Of a stretch of DNA of 40,781 nucleotides, positions 21,963 to 31,089 are shown in pieces. Source of the stretch: Candidatus Methanophagales archaeon. Its GTDB lineage: Archaea; Halobacteriota; Syntropharchaeia; Alkanophagales; Methanospirareceae. Each line of letters begins with the position of its first letter. The stretch's first letter is position 1. The notes under the pieces are model-generated. The model saw nothing but the letters and a program-made list of their open reading frames with translations, made no database searches and was not told the origin of the DNA. The stretch is taken from positions 1 through 40,781 of the forward strand of contig JAUWND010000004.1 in NCBI GenBank assembly GCA_030612835.1, read 5' to 3'. The position numbers and the translations under genes are program-made.

Positions 21963-21996
21963 AGATTAACCGCAGAGTTCACAGAGAACGCAGAGG
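21963..21996. repeat. Dispersed repeat GATTAACCGCAGAGTTCACA
   Basis: The sequence GATTAACCGCAGAGTTCACA and the bases that follow (GAGAACGCAGAGGA) recur, with one change, on the opposite strand at 19221-19254. It lies between pckG and aglB. No gene is visible in this 248-base gap; a TATA-like GTATAAAAGG for aglB is at 22055-22064. Confidence 0.6.
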
Positions 21997-22133
21997 AGGT
22001 AAGAACAACATATTTTATTCTATAGCTACTCTTATAGATCAAATAGGAATTCCCGTATAAAAGGTGGCTGTAGGACAAAAAAAGACTTACATAGAGGGGA
22101 ATCGTATAGTGAGTAAGCAGGAGTATATCAAGA

Positions 22134-24839
22134 ATGAAACGGATTGAAAAAGCATCTTTGATCTGTGGCCTTACGTTGGTCTTGTTATTCTGCTTGTCGC
22201 TCTATATCCGGGTCGCTATCCCGTACAACATCGTCTTTAATGACACATTCGTGCGATTTGGCGGCTATGACCCCTGGTATAACATAAGGCTTGTTGAAAA
22301 TACACTGCATCACTTCCCTCACCGCATCTACTTTGATCCGTTCACCGCTTATCCTCAGGGTACGTATAACCCTTTTGGAACTCCGTTATTTGATCTGTCG
22401 CTTGCGTTCATCGTATGGGCAGTAGGACTTGGAAATCCATTCGCTATTTTAACCCGGAGTATGATAGAAGAGATATGGGCGTGGTATCCGGCTGTTTTAG
22501 CTGCCCTTACTATCTTCCCGGTTTATTTCATTGGGAAAGGATTATATAACAGGGGTGCAGGACTTCTTGCCGCAGCTCTTATAGCCATCCTCCCCGGACA
22601 GTTCTTGATTCGTTCTCTATTAGGATTTACAGACCATCACGCTATGGAGACCCTTTTCAGCACGATTGCCATGCTTTTTCTTATCCTTGCGCTGAAGAGT
22701 GCGCGTGAGAAAGGAATAACTTTTCAGTCATTCTTAGGAGGAGATAGGGGTTCGTTAAAAAAGCCAATTGTATATTCCATCATATCTGGTGTTTTTCTAG
22801 GGTCTTATTTCCTCGCATGGTTCGGTGCTCCGCTTTTCATATTAATCTTGTGTACATATGCAGTGGTTCAACATGTCGCTGATCATCTTAGAGAGAAAGA
22901 CACCGATTATCTTTGCATTGTCTGCGTACCTGTTTTTATCATTCCCTTAGCTATGATAGCACCTGCACTTTCTTTTGGGTTCCTTTCCGAAATCCACAAG
23001 TGGTCTCTTCTTCTTGCCATATTCGTTCCGCCCGTTTTAACTGCGCTTTCTTTATTGATAAGAAAAGCAAAAATAAAACCTTATTGGTACCCTATAGTAG
23101 TAATTTTAGCAATAGCAGCAATAATTTCCCTTTTGTGGTTTTTCTATCCTTCTTTATACTCAGCGATAGTAGAACAGCTCCGATACGTATTCTTCCCTTC
23201 CGAGTCTTCTAAAACCATAATTGAGGCTCGACCCATGGAATGGGCCAATATATGGGCTTGGTTCACTACCACTTTCTTCCTCGCTTTTGTCGCCCTCGCA
23301 TGGATAGGTTATAATATCTGGAGGAAATGGCGTGCAGAGGAGATTCTTCTTTTCGTGTGGTGCGCAATAATGCTTTTTGCTTGCTTCGGTCAGGGCAGAT
23401 TTAGTACGTACTATGCAATAAATGTCGCCATCCTCTGTGGTTTCCTATCCTGGGAGATTATCGAGCTTGTGGCATTTAGAGGTGCAGAAAAAGGCGTCAG
23501 AGATATGAAAGAATCGAAAGGGCCGTTGGAAGAGAAAAGAGAGGATGCTATAAAGGGTAAGCGGAGAAGAAAAACGATAAAAACGCAAAAGAGTAATGAA
23601 ATAAAAAATAAAAAATTCTTACGCGTGGATGTTGTATTAACCTTCATCGTCATCTTAAGTGTTGTTTTTTTCTTCCCCTTAAATGAGTCATTGACAACGG
23701 CAAAGCTTGGCTGTGGAGGCCCGCGAGAGGACTGGTATGAATCGCTTTCCTGGATGAGGGGGAACACACCCGATACGGGTGTTGATTTTTATGCTTTATA
23801 TCCTCGCGATTATGCTTATCCTGACTCTGCATATTCCGTGATGAGCTGGTGGGACTATGGTAATTGGATCACTTATATCGCACATAGGATTCCGGTGGCT
23901 AATAACTTTCAGCAGGGTATAGGAGGGCCAAATAGTCCTGGCGCCGCCATTTTTTTCATTGCGAAAAAGGAATCAGTAGCAAATGCGGTCGCAGATGCAT
24001 TTGACGTGAGGTATGTTGTGAGTGCTTTCCCGATGGTAGATACAATGGCATCATATCAGGATCTATACGGGTCAATGACCTTCTGGGCTAATGACACAAC
24101 AGGACGCTATACGTTGGACCAAACAGAAGGGAGATCCATATTTGAGCTGAGAGAAGAATACTACAAGACGATGGTGACAAAGTTGCATATGTTCGACGGA
24201 AGTGAGACGCAATTCAAAGGCGGATACCTTGGGAAGTCATCCATATTGGTAATTAGACCATTTCAGACGAAACCATTGCAACATTACCGGTTGGTGCACG
24301 AGTCATCCACCTACATGCTACCACATGCTATTCTAAATGTCAAAACCGATGACTTGCAGGCATGGGAATGCTATGTTGGATCTAATTATACTATGGCGGA
24401 ACGATTAGCGTATGAACTTCGTCATGGCTTTACCGATCCGGAATATCCCGATTTGGCTAGATGGACCCCGCCTTTCGTTTCGCCGATGAGCTTTGTAAAG
24501 GTGTTTGAATATGTGAAAGGGGCGAAGATAGAAGGTAGAGCACCTAGTGGCGCTATTGTTGAGATAGCGACAAATATAACCACAAACCAGGGTAGAGAAT
24601 TTATGTACTCTCAAATAGCAATGCCTAACGGCACCTACGAATTTGTTGTGCCATATTCAACAGAAGGACCGATAGAAAGAGTCGGATACACAAATTTTGA
24701 TGTTCTCGCAGCCCCCTATGTCTTAAGGATAGGTCATATAGAAAACGAAACGATAGTATGGGATACAAGGCAGGTTGTGGTAGAGATCACAGAAGGAGAA
24801 GTGATGGAAGGGAAAACAGTAAGGGTCGATTTAGTGTAA
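22134..24839 (+). CDS. aglB: Oligosaccharyltransferase AglB (STT3 family)
   Basis: This protein has 901 residues. It transfers a lipid-linked glycan to Asn in N-x-S/T sequons of exported proteins. The N-terminal half is a multi-helix membrane region with GGYDPWYNIR (D46, part of the first external loop catalytic motif) and GFTDHHAMETLF. The soluble C-terminal half begins near 510 and carries the signature W572-W-D-Y-G576 (sequon binding). A strongly basic cytoplasmic insert (about 455-500, with KGKRRRKTIKTQKS) separates the last helices. Starts at ATG 22134 with AGGAG 11 bases upstream and a TATA-like box about 75 bases upstream, which gives a 5' leader. Its likely substrates include the sequon-rich CobN-like surface proteins in this window (inference). 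Confidence 0.93.
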   Translation: MKRIEKASLICGLTLVLLFCLSLYIRVAIPYNIVFNDTFVRFGGYDPWYNIRLVENTLHHFPHRIYFDPFTAYPQGTYNPFGTPLFDLSLAFIVWAVGLGNPFAILTRSMIEEIWAWYPAVLAALTIFPVYFIGKGLYNRGAGLLAAALIAILPGQFLIRSLLGFTDHHAMETLFSTIAMLFLILALKSAREKGITFQSFLGGDRGSLKKPIVYSIISGVFLGSYFLAWFGAPLFILILCTYAVVQHVADHLREKDTDYLCIVCVPVFIIPLAMIAPALSFGFLSEIHKWSLLLAIFVPPVLTALSLLIRKAKIKPYWYPIVVILAIAAIISLLWFFYPSLYSAIVEQLRYVFFPSESSKTIIEARPMEWANIWAWFTTTFFLAFVALAWIGYNIWRKWRAEEILLFVWCAIMLFACFGQGRFSTYYAINVAILCGFLSWEIIELVAFRGAEKGVRDMKESKGPLEEKREDAIKGKRRRKTIKTQKSNEIKNKKFLRVDVVLTFIVILSVVFFFPLNESLTTAKLGCGGPREDWYESLSWMRGNTPDTGVDFYALYPRDYAYPDSAYSVMSWWDYGNWITYIAHRIPVANNFQQGIGGPNSPGAAIFFIAKKESVANAVADAFDVRYVVSAFPMVDTMASYQDLYGSMTFWANDTTGRYTLDQTEGRSIFELREEYYKTMVTKLHMFDGSETQFKGGYLGKSSILVIRPFQTKPLQHYRLVHESSTYMLPHAILNVKTDDLQAWECYVGSNYTMAERLAYELRHGFTDPEYPDLARWTPPFVSPMSFVKVFEYVKGAKIEGRAPSGAIVEIATNITTNQGREFMYSQIAMPNGTYEFVVPYSTEGPIERVGYTNFDVLAAPYVLRIGHIENETIVWDTRQVVVEITEGEVMEGKTVRVDLV

Positions 24840-24881
24840 AAAGAACTACAAGAAAAATTGTCAACGGAGGGAGAGTAGAAT

Positions 24882-25331
24882 TCAAATCTTCTTCTCATAC
24901 ACTATTGCATCATCGCCATCCGCATAATAGCCTTTAATGAGATATGCCCGTTTATAACCCTGTTTTTTATAAAATCTTATCGCACCCCAGTTACTTTTTC
25001 TGACCTCCAGCGTGACTTTATCGAAACCGGACGCGCGAAATTCGTGATCCACTATCTTTAATAACCTTTTTCCTATTCCTTTCATTCCATATCCCTTATC
25101 CACTGCAAGTCCGGATATATGTCCATGCCCTCTTCTTATCGCGCCACCGACAAAACCAATAACCCTATCTGCCTTAGTAACGACAAAGAAATATCGCTCG
25201 AAGGAATGGTACAAATCCGCTATATCAGACGATGTATTTATTGTTCTTATATTCCCCTTCCATAGACGTACAATATCTCGCAGATCCGCTTCTGTTGCTT
25301 TCCTTATCTGCACTTCATATTCTATTTCCAT
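24882..25331 (-). CDS. GNAT-family N-acetyltransferase, RimI-like
   Basis: This protein has 149 residues counted from ATG 25331 (MEIEYEVQIRKATEADLRDI). The track start at 25547 would run backwards through the divergent phosphoesterase gene and is rejected. Motif A of the GNAT fold, which binds acetyl-CoA, is GLAVDKGYGMKGIGKRLLKI; motif B includes VTLEVRKSNWGAIRFYKKQG, which resembles RimI and archaeal N-terminal acetyltransferases that modify protein amino ends. YADGDDAIVYEKKI is the C-terminal strand. It is convergent with aglB and divergent from the phosphoesterase. The precise acceptor cannot be read from the sequence. Confidence 0.85.
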   Translation of the reverse strand: MEIEYEVQIRKATEADLRDIVRLWKGNIRTINTSSDIADLYHSFERYFFVVTKADRVIGFVGGAIRRGHGHISGLAVDKGYGMKGIGKRLLKIVDHEFRASGFDKVTLEVRKSNWGAIRFYKKQGYKRAYLIKGYYADGDDAIVYEKKI

Positions 25332-25398
25332 TTTTATTAATTTAAAGTCTAGATCTAATTTTAAGTATGCAAATAACAAAAATCGAGTGGAAGGGAAA

Positions 25399-26505
25399 AT
25401 GGATACAAAACGTATGAAAATATTTGTTCCCTTTTTTATATTCTGTCTGTTCACAAGTATTGCATCCGGAGAGGCAGGGTATGTAACGGATAATGACGGA
25501 CCTGAAATAGATATTACGAATATATCAGATGCGATAGAAGAAGCCAATTATAGCTCATTTAATGAGATAAACAATTTCACTACCTTTCCATTAGACATTG
25601 GTAATTACCTCTTTTCCTTTGCTGTTGCAACGGATATTCATTGGTCGAGTTCCAATAGTATTAGTGATTTTGGCCGTATGTATAAGTATAGTGACCGGCT
25701 CTTAGCAGACGTTGTCTCAGCAATCAATGCAGAAAGCGTTAACTTCACCATTTTATTAGGCGACTTAACCGATACTGGACTGGCATATGAGTTCGATAAT
25801 GTTACCGAACGGTTAAATAATCTAGATAGGCCCTTTTATCCGGTTATCGGTAATCATGACAAATCAGAAGGCGCATGGATAACACAATGGGCGGAATTAG
25901 GGCAGGAAAACACCACATATAGCTTTAATTTCGCCGGATGGCACTTTATCGTATTAGATAGTGTAAATGATACAGATACCGAGCAGGGCATCGTTACCGA
26001 TGATATTATGAAATGGTTACAGGATGATTTAAAAGCACATAAAACAATGCCAACCATAATATGCTTGCATTTTTTGGTTAATGATGTACCAGGACTCGCT
26101 GAGCTTTGTGCCATTTCGGGTCTTAACCCATACATAGAGAATAATAAGGAATTTAAGGTCATGCTAAATAACTATCCTAATGTTGCCGCCGTTCTTTCCG
26201 GGCATGGACATCTCAATAGCATCACATATAATAACAATGTTACCTTTATTGAAACCGCGAGCGTGATACAGTATCCTATTACCTACGATATTTATCGTGT
26301 TTATGAATATGGATTCATAAAAACTCAGCACAAGATATACCAGGACTTAAATATTAGTGAACTGAGCAGGGAAACGGCCATCAACTATCTGAATGATATA
26401 TTACCACGCCTCGGCGACTATTATGTAAGCTTTATTTTTGGTTCCTTGTCTGACAGGTCAATAAATGTCTCTTTCGCCCCCCAGAATCTTAGAGACGGTA
26501 ATTAA
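25399..26505 (+). CDS. Secreted calcineurin-like metallophosphoesterase
   Basis: This protein has about 368 residues from ATG 25399, which has AAGGGA just upstream; GTG 25387 and ATG 25414 are alternatives. The N-terminus is a signal peptide (KIFVPFFIFCLFTSIASG). The binuclear metal motifs of the superfamily are in order: ATDIHWSS (D-x-H), ILLGDLTDTG (GD-x-x-D), VIGNHDKSE (GNHD), then a histidine in ICLHFL and LSGHGHLNS (GHxH). The order and spacing fit class III phosphodiesterases and related 3',5'-cyclic nucleotide phosphodiesterase-like proteins. Since it is exported, it would cleave a phosphoester outside the cell. Many N-x-S/T sequons are present. The substrate is unknown. Confidence 0.85.
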   Translation: MDTKRMKIFVPFFIFCLFTSIASGEAGYVTDNDGPEIDITNISDAIEEANYSSFNEINNFTTFPLDIGNYLFSFAVATDIHWSSSNSISDFGRMYKYSDRLLADVVSAINAESVNFTILLGDLTDTGLAYEFDNVTERLNNLDRPFYPVIGNHDKSEGAWITQWAELGQENTTYSFNFAGWHFIVLDSVNDTDTEQGIVTDDIMKWLQDDLKAHKTMPTIICLHFLVNDVPGLAELCAISGLNPYIENNKEFKVMLNNYPNVAAVLSGHGHLNSITYNNNVTFIETASVIQYPITYDIYRVYEYGFIKTQHKIYQDLNISELSRETAINYLNDILPRLGDYYVSFIFGSLSDRSINVSFAPQNLRDGN

Positions 26506-26582
26506 AGCTTAACCCGCAACTGTTCAATATTCGGGTGACTGAAATCCGTAAATAGCACATTTAAACAGGGTAGCGATTTTTT

Positions 26583-27446
26583 TTATTCTTTGACGACCCT
26601 GCCACGGAATAGCGAATAAGTAAGAAAGGCATAGTAATCCGGACGATTCAAAATAAAATCCGGTGACTCTGGTTGACAGATCCGCTCAAATTCCGCCCAA
26701 TCTTCCCGTGTCACCTCAGATTGCGCTTCCGCCCAGAACATCTGGATTGTTGCCGTCAATGCGCGGCGGATGTCATCACTTAGCGGTGCCTGAACGTCCG
26801 TTACAAAGGTGTAGCCAGCCAGGTCTTCCAGACATGCGTCTCGTAGCCAGCCCCGCGTACATAAGAAGTGGAACTCCGGCTTCATACCATTGGTGAAAGG
26901 GGCGATCGCCGGAGAGGTCGTATTGAGCCGAGCCTCCAATAGCGGATATCCCGGGAGTAGCTTTTGTGAAGACCAGAAAAGGATAGCCACGCTGCCGCCC
27001 GGCTTCACTACCCGCGCTAATTCCTTCACCAATGGCAAAGGGTCTTCAGCCGGACAGCCTATCGCCTTGGGTCCGATCCATATGGTATCTGCACTCCATA
27101 TCCAATCGAAAGTGTCATCGTCGAACGGAAGTTTGTTCACGTCCCCTTCCTGAAAGGAAATTTGTTTCGACAATCGTGACTTCTTTACTTGTTCCTTCGC
27201 GTGAGCCAGAAGCTCAGGAGACAAATCAAGGCCTGTTACATGTCCCGCTGGTGCCACTGCCTCGGCTAACCACAAAGTATGGTGGCCGATCCCGCATCCT
27301 ACGTCCAGGCCTCGACTTCCCGAAGGTAGCTTCAGCGCTTGGATCGCCGACCGAATGGCGGGCTCTCGCAAAAGATCGGCACAAGACAGCATGCGCGCGT
27401 AAGCATCCATGTCCTGCACTTTACTTACCTTCTTTTCGGTTTCCAT
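26583..27446 (-). CDS. Class I SAM-dependent methyltransferase, GC-rich and possibly acquired
   Basis: This protein has 287 residues. The SAM-binding motif I is GLDVGCGIGHHTLWLAEAV (about residues 45-63), motif II ends VTGLDLSPE, and DVNKLPFDDDTFDWIWSADT and VVKPGGSVAILFW are the usual later motifs of the UbiE/MenG-like Methyltransf_11 type. The substrate cannot be read. By eye the gene is clearly richer in G+C than its neighbours on both sides, which points to transfer from a bacterial or other donor. It is isolated: it is convergent with the phosphoesterase gene and divergent from ubiA, with no operon partners. Confidence 0.87.
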   Translation of the reverse strand: METEKKVSKVQDMDAYARMLSCADLLREPAIRSAIQALKLPSGSRGLDVGCGIGHHTLWLAEAVAPAGHVTGLDLSPELLAHAKEQVKKSRLSKQISFQEGDVNKLPFDDDTFDWIWSADTIWIGPKAIGCPAEDPLPLVKELARVVKPGGSVAILFWSSQKLLPGYPLLEARLNTTSPAIAPFTNGMKPEFHFLCTRGWLRDACLEDLAGYTFVTDVQAPLSDDIRRALTATIQMFWAEAQSEVTREDWAEFERICQPESPDFILNRPDYYAFLTYSLFRGRVVKE

Positions 27447-27525
27447 GTCCCTAATACATATTTCTTTGTTGTGTAAAACTGTTAAAACTTTTTGAAAGAA
27501 AGGGTTTTTTAAAAAGAAAAGGGTT

Positions 27526-28395
27526 ATGAAGCGAAAACTAAAAGCTGTCTGGGAACTAACGAGGGCGGAGCATGGATTGATGTACGGTTTTGGAGTGCTA
27601 ATAGGGATAGTTATAGCAGGCGGGAGCGCCTATGCAGTAGCGATTTTAGGTTTTCTTATCGCACTATTCATTCAAGCAGGCACATTCGCGTTAAACGATT
27701 ATTGTGACCTGGACTCGGACATAGCAAACCGGAGGATGGATAGACCACTGGTGAGAGGCGAGCTAAGAAAAGAGGAAGCATTGCTAATCGCCTGCTTCGC
27801 CACTGCACTCGGCATTATATTTGCGATAGTCCTTGCGATAATCCTAAATAGCTTTATTCTCCTGCTCCTGGCACTTATATTAGCTGCATTGGGCATACTC
27901 TACGACATAAAGATGAAGGCATTCCTTGCGATAAGTAATATTTATATAGCAGTCACGATGGCAGTGCCTTTTATCTTTGGCGGATTAATAGCAGGAAGCG
28001 TAGATATGTCGCTGCTTGTCCTCTCTTCTATTGCGTTCCTTGCAGGTTTCGGAAGAGAAGTGATGAAGGATATAGCAGATGTAAAAGGCGATGCACTGAG
28101 GGATATAAAGAGTGTTGCTCGGATATACGGCGTGGAGAAGGCAAAGACGATCACTGTTCTTTCTTATTCTCTCGCGGTCATACTGAGTGTGATACCTTTT
28201 TTCCTGGTCAATACGACCTACTTCTTTAATCTTGCGTATATACTTGTGATTCTAGCTGCCGATGCTCTGTTTCTGCATGTGTGTATCAAACTGCGAAAAG
28301 AGGATGTAAACTACAACTATCTGAGGAAAGAGACGTTAATAGCAATTGCTATTGGGTTAATTGCGTTTGTATCTGGTGCTCTGGTCCCCTTATGA
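27526..28395 (+). CDS. UbiA-family prenyltransferase, probable digeranylgeranylglyceryl phosphate synthase
   Basis: This protein has 289 residues and about eight or nine membrane helices. The two Asp-rich motifs are N57-D-x-x-D61-x-x-x-D65 (ALNDYCDLDSD) and DIADVKGDALRD near 185-196, which bind Mg-diphosphate of the isoprenoid donor. In archaea this family attaches the second geranylgeranyl chain to geranylgeranylglyceryl phosphate during membrane lipid synthesis. Length and motifs fit, although other archaeal UbiA members exist (for quinone or haem chemistry), so the precise acceptor is a likely rather than certain call. It is divergent from the methyltransferase; a purine-rich tract (AAAAAGAAAAGGG) just before ATG probably is the ribosome site. 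Confidence 0.85.
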   Translation: MKRKLKAVWELTRAEHGLMYGFGVLIGIVIAGGSAYAVAILGFLIALFIQAGTFALNDYCDLDSDIANRRMDRPLVRGELRKEEALLIACFATALGIIFAIVLAIILNSFILLLLALILAALGILYDIKMKAFLAISNIYIAVTMAVPFIFGGLIAGSVDMSLLVLSSIAFLAGFGREVMKDIADVKGDALRDIKSVARIYGVEKAKTITVLSYSLAVILSVIPFFLVNTTYFFNLAYILVILAADALFLHVCIKLRKEDVNYNYLRKETLIAIAIGLIAFVSGALVPL

Positions 28396-28490
28396 TCTTA
28401 AATACGCAATGTAGGTAGCTAAGAGCTTTTAATTATTTTATAAAAGTACGCTAAAATAAAAAATCATTTGTATTTGTATAGCGAATCTAA

Positions 28491-28556
28491 AAAACCACGA
28501 GATTCCACAAGATTAACACAAGAAATCTCGTGAAAATCTGTGTAATCTTGTGGTTT
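28491..28556. repeat. MITE-like inverted-repeat pair, shortest copy
   Basis: Left arm AAAACCACGAGATTCCACAA and right arm (read in complement) AAACCACAAGATTACACAGA face each other with almost nothing in between, forming a 66-base near-perfect hairpin. This is the cleanest empty version of the GxxExxY cassette ends. It is between ubiA and coaD. Confidence 0.75.
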
Positions 28557-28616
28557 GCTAAACAAATACATTTATTCTTATAAAAAAATGTATATATATC
28601 CTTGGTTGTGAGAGAG

Positions 28617-29078
28617 ATGAGAATAGCAATAGGCGGCACTTTTGACCCGCTGCATGACGGGCATAAGAAGTTATTGAAGAAGGCGTATGAACTCTGTGAA
28701 GGTGGGGAAATTGACATAGGCGTGACATCAGATAAAATGGCACGTGCAAATAAGGACAGACTGGTTCTTCCTTACAATAGTAGGGCAGAGAAGATCAGAC
28801 AATATATGTATAAAGAATACGGGGTGAAGGTGAGAACGATGGAATTAAACGACCGATATGGCATCACCCTAGATGCGGATATTGATTCTATAGTTATATC
28901 GCCAGAAACGTATGTCATTGCGTTGACGATAAACGAACTGAGGAAAAAGCGTGGCAAGAATCCGATAAAGATAGTAAAAGTGGCACATGCAAAAGCAGCA
29001 GATGGGCAGGTAATCTCTTCTACGCGGATAAAAGCAGGCGAGATAGATGAACATGGGGCTTTACTTGCGCACTTATGA
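28617..29078 (+). CDS. coaD: Phosphopantetheine adenylyltransferase, archaeal type
   Basis: This protein has about 153 residues from ATG 28617 (MRIAIGGTFDPLHDGHKKLL); the track start at 28602 (TTG) adds five residues and lies within the promoter zone. The nucleotidyltransferase motif H-D-G-H is intact, and ISSTRIKAGEID resembles the late KMSKS-like ISSTRI of the family. It transfers AMP to 4'-phosphopantetheine to make dephospho-CoA. The size and motifs fit the archaeal/eukaryotic branch of PPAT rather than the bacterial one. TATATATA lies at 28591-28598, close to the start, so a very short leader is expected. Confidence 0.88.
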   Translation: MRIAIGGTFDPLHDGHKKLLKKAYELCEGGEIDIGVTSDKMARANKDRLVLPYNSRAEKIRQYMYKEYGVKVRTMELNDRYGITLDADIDSIVISPETYVIALTINELRKKRGKNPIKIVKVAHAKAADGQVISSTRIKAGEIDEHGALLAHL

Positions 29079-29115
29079 TGAGAAAGATACAGGATACAAG
29101 ATGCAAGTTGTCATA

Positions 29116-30222
29116 TCATATAACAAATTTGTTCTCTCCGTTCCTCAGGTTCTCACAGCCGGTCTTCAGCACCAGCACCATGTCCTCCAGTCGGACGCCA
29201 CCTACTTCCGGGTCATACAATCCCGGCTCTATTGTAATTACATTCCCTGCTCGTAGTTCGTAATCATTATCGCCAACGCTGGGTTTCTCATGTATATCCA
29301 ACCCCACACCATGACCCGTGGAATGAATAAAACCCCTCTTACTTCTTTTTCTTATCGTCCCGTATCCAATTTCCTCAAATATATCGCAGACACGATTATG
29401 CACCTCTTTGCATGTTACACCCGCTTTTAAGAGCGCTAATGCCGTTTCTTGCGCATGCTTAACAGCCACGTACATCTCTTTTAGCGCCTTTTCCGGCTCG
29501 CCTTTGGACACGGTTCTTGTCATATCTGCAAAATATCGCTCCAACCTCAATCTCGGGAAGATGTCTATGATAATGGCTTGATTTGCGTAAATGGGACCAG
29601 AACCAGCAAAATGGGGATCCGCAGCTCTTTTCCCGCATGCTACTATTGGCTCTCCGCCGTCACAGGTACATCCCGTGTCGAACAAAGCGTGTTCTATGTA
29701 TGTCTTTATTCGCTCAGACGTTAGGACCTTCCCGTTATCCATAAGACAGTTGTCCTTCACCGAAGATTTCTTTATAACCGTTATGGCGATCTCCATTGCG
29801 TGCTCGCATGCTCTTTGCGCCTTCCTCACATATTTTATTTCTTGCCCACCCTTTATCTCACGCTCTTTCGTCATTATGAGTTCCTCTACGGGCACTACAT
29901 CTATGCCCGTCTTTCTTAGTTCTTCGGCAGTGAATAAAGAGAAATACCTGGGCACTTCTATTGAGGTTATACCTTCTTCCAGAAGGACTTTTAGAATAAG
30001 CTCCTCTGTTTTTAGATCATGGCCGTAATCGAGCGAAGATCGAACTTCATTTACGATTGACTCCTTTTTCGCACGTTCATATTCCATCTGCGATACAATG
30101 AGGATGTCTTCGTGAGGCAAGCGAAGATAAACAAAAGGGTCTGCGGAGAGAAAACGAGTTGCGTAATACATATCTGCATTATGCATGCTCCCGCTGACCA
30201 TTAGAAGAGGTTTTGCACTCAT
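29116..30222 (-). CDS. M24 family metallopeptidase, Xaa-Pro aminopeptidase type
   Basis: This protein has 368 residues. An N-terminal creatinase-like domain (about 1-125) is followed by the pita-bread catalytic domain. The five metal ligands are visible: D220 (IIIDIFP), the Asp of FADMTRT 13 residues later, His in HSTGHGVGLDIHE, Glu in ITIEPGLYDPE and Glu in GVRLEDMV. These bind two metal ions, and HSTGHGVGLDIHE carries the substrate-binding histidines. It cleaves N-terminal residues next to proline in peptides in the cytoplasm. The start MSAKPLLMVSG is the only clear one. The gene converges on coaD with 37 bases between. Confidence 0.9.
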   Translation of the reverse strand: MSAKPLLMVSGSMHNADMYYATRFLSADPFVYLRLPHEDILIVSQMEYERAKKESIVNEVRSSLDYGHDLKTEELILKVLLEEGITSIEVPRYFSLFTAEELRKTGIDVVPVEELIMTKEREIKGGQEIKYVRKAQRACEHAMEIAITVIKKSSVKDNCLMDNGKVLTSERIKTYIEHALFDTGCTCDGGEPIVACGKRAADPHFAGSGPIYANQAIIIDIFPRLRLERYFADMTRTVSKGEPEKALKEMYVAVKHAQETALALLKAGVTCKEVHNRVCDIFEEIGYGTIRKRSKRGFIHSTGHGVGLDIHEKPSVGDNDYELRAGNVITIEPGLYDPEVGGVRLEDMVLVLKTGCENLRNGENKFVI

Positions 30223-30304
30223 GTCTTCTATTTTATCTCGCAGACATAAAATCTATATTTGTATAGCCACCACAATAAAAATCCTAAATCCCTATCTCTA
30301 AACT

Positions 30305-30940
30305 CTAAACCATTTCAAATCCAAGCATGCAAAAATCCTTCACCGGGCATTCCTCGCATCTCTTACGCCTGCAATATTTTATACCGAGTTTAACAAGTGC
30401 TGTCTCAACACGTGAAAGTTGTTCACCCTCAAATTCATGCAGATTAATGTCCAGACTCTCTGCTACGCTTTTAGCTTTGCTCGATACCTCCAGGCTTATC
30501 TGCCATACACCGCGCAATTCACGCAGGAATATCTGTGCCGTCACAGCGCCAATACCTTTAAATTCCTGTAACCTTCTAACCAAATCTTCTGTATCTGAAG
30601 ATTGACTGTAAAGGTTCTCCAGAGCACCATATTTATCTTTTAGCGTTTGCGATATATCGAGCAGCTTTGTCGCTGTGGAAAAGTCGTATCGCACATATCC
30701 ACCTTCATCCAGAACTTTTACCAGTTCGTCCCAGCCAGCGGCAATGATCTTTTCCATGCTGTCAAGTCCATACCGTTCAAATGTTTTGTACGTGTTAGCT
30801 GCAATCTTCTCGCTTATCCTCGCACCGAACAGGATGGAAGCTAAAAACCACTTGAACCTGCCTGCTGGCTCCGTCAGGTCTATCCCAAGGTCTTCAGTAT
30901 ACAAAGAGAAGTTAGCAAGAAGCAGTTCGATTTTTTTCAT
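30305..30940 (-). CDS. HhH-GPD / endonuclease III-like protein with iron-sulfur cysteines and atypical active site
   Basis: This protein has 211 residues. It has the helix-hairpin-helix of DNA glycosylases (LQEFKGIGAVTAQIFLREL, about 120-138) and a C-terminal cysteine set C-x4-C-x2-C-x5-C (YCRRKRCEECPVKDFC) resembling the [4Fe-4S] motif of EndoIII. The lysine that normally sits within the HhH (GxGxKTA) is absent (GIGAVTA), and the catalytic Asp of the VDTH motif is not seen; the segment reads WQISLEVSSKAK. It could be a glycosylase with another mechanism or a DNA-binding non-enzyme. It is divergent from another HhH-like gene (31090), and the pair may work on the same lesion or process (inference). 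Confidence 0.75.
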   Translation of the reverse strand: MKKIELLLANFSLYTEDLGIDLTEPAGRFKWFLASILFGARISEKIAANTYKTFERYGLDSMEKIIAAGWDELVKVLDEGGYVRYDFSTATKLLDISQTLKDKYGALENLYSQSSDTEDLVRRLQEFKGIGAVTAQIFLRELRGVWQISLEVSSKAKSVAESLDINLHEFEGEQLSRVETALVKLGIKYCRRKRCEECPVKDFCMLGFEMV

Positions 30941-31089
30941 GTTAACTCCGTTTCACTTCTGTTTGTTGATTGTGTTCCATCCTTAGACGCATTCCAAATA
31001 TTTTTAGTAGTGGTGAATTTACCTTACTCAATACGTAAAAATACAATGCATTTCACATATAAAAAGTCAGATGAAAGAAAGGGGCTATT

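Noticed and set aside
25332-25547. Upstream extension of the acetyltransferase ORF
   Set aside because: It runs antisense through the start and signal peptide of the phosphoesterase; ATG 25331 begins exactly at the GNAT domain.
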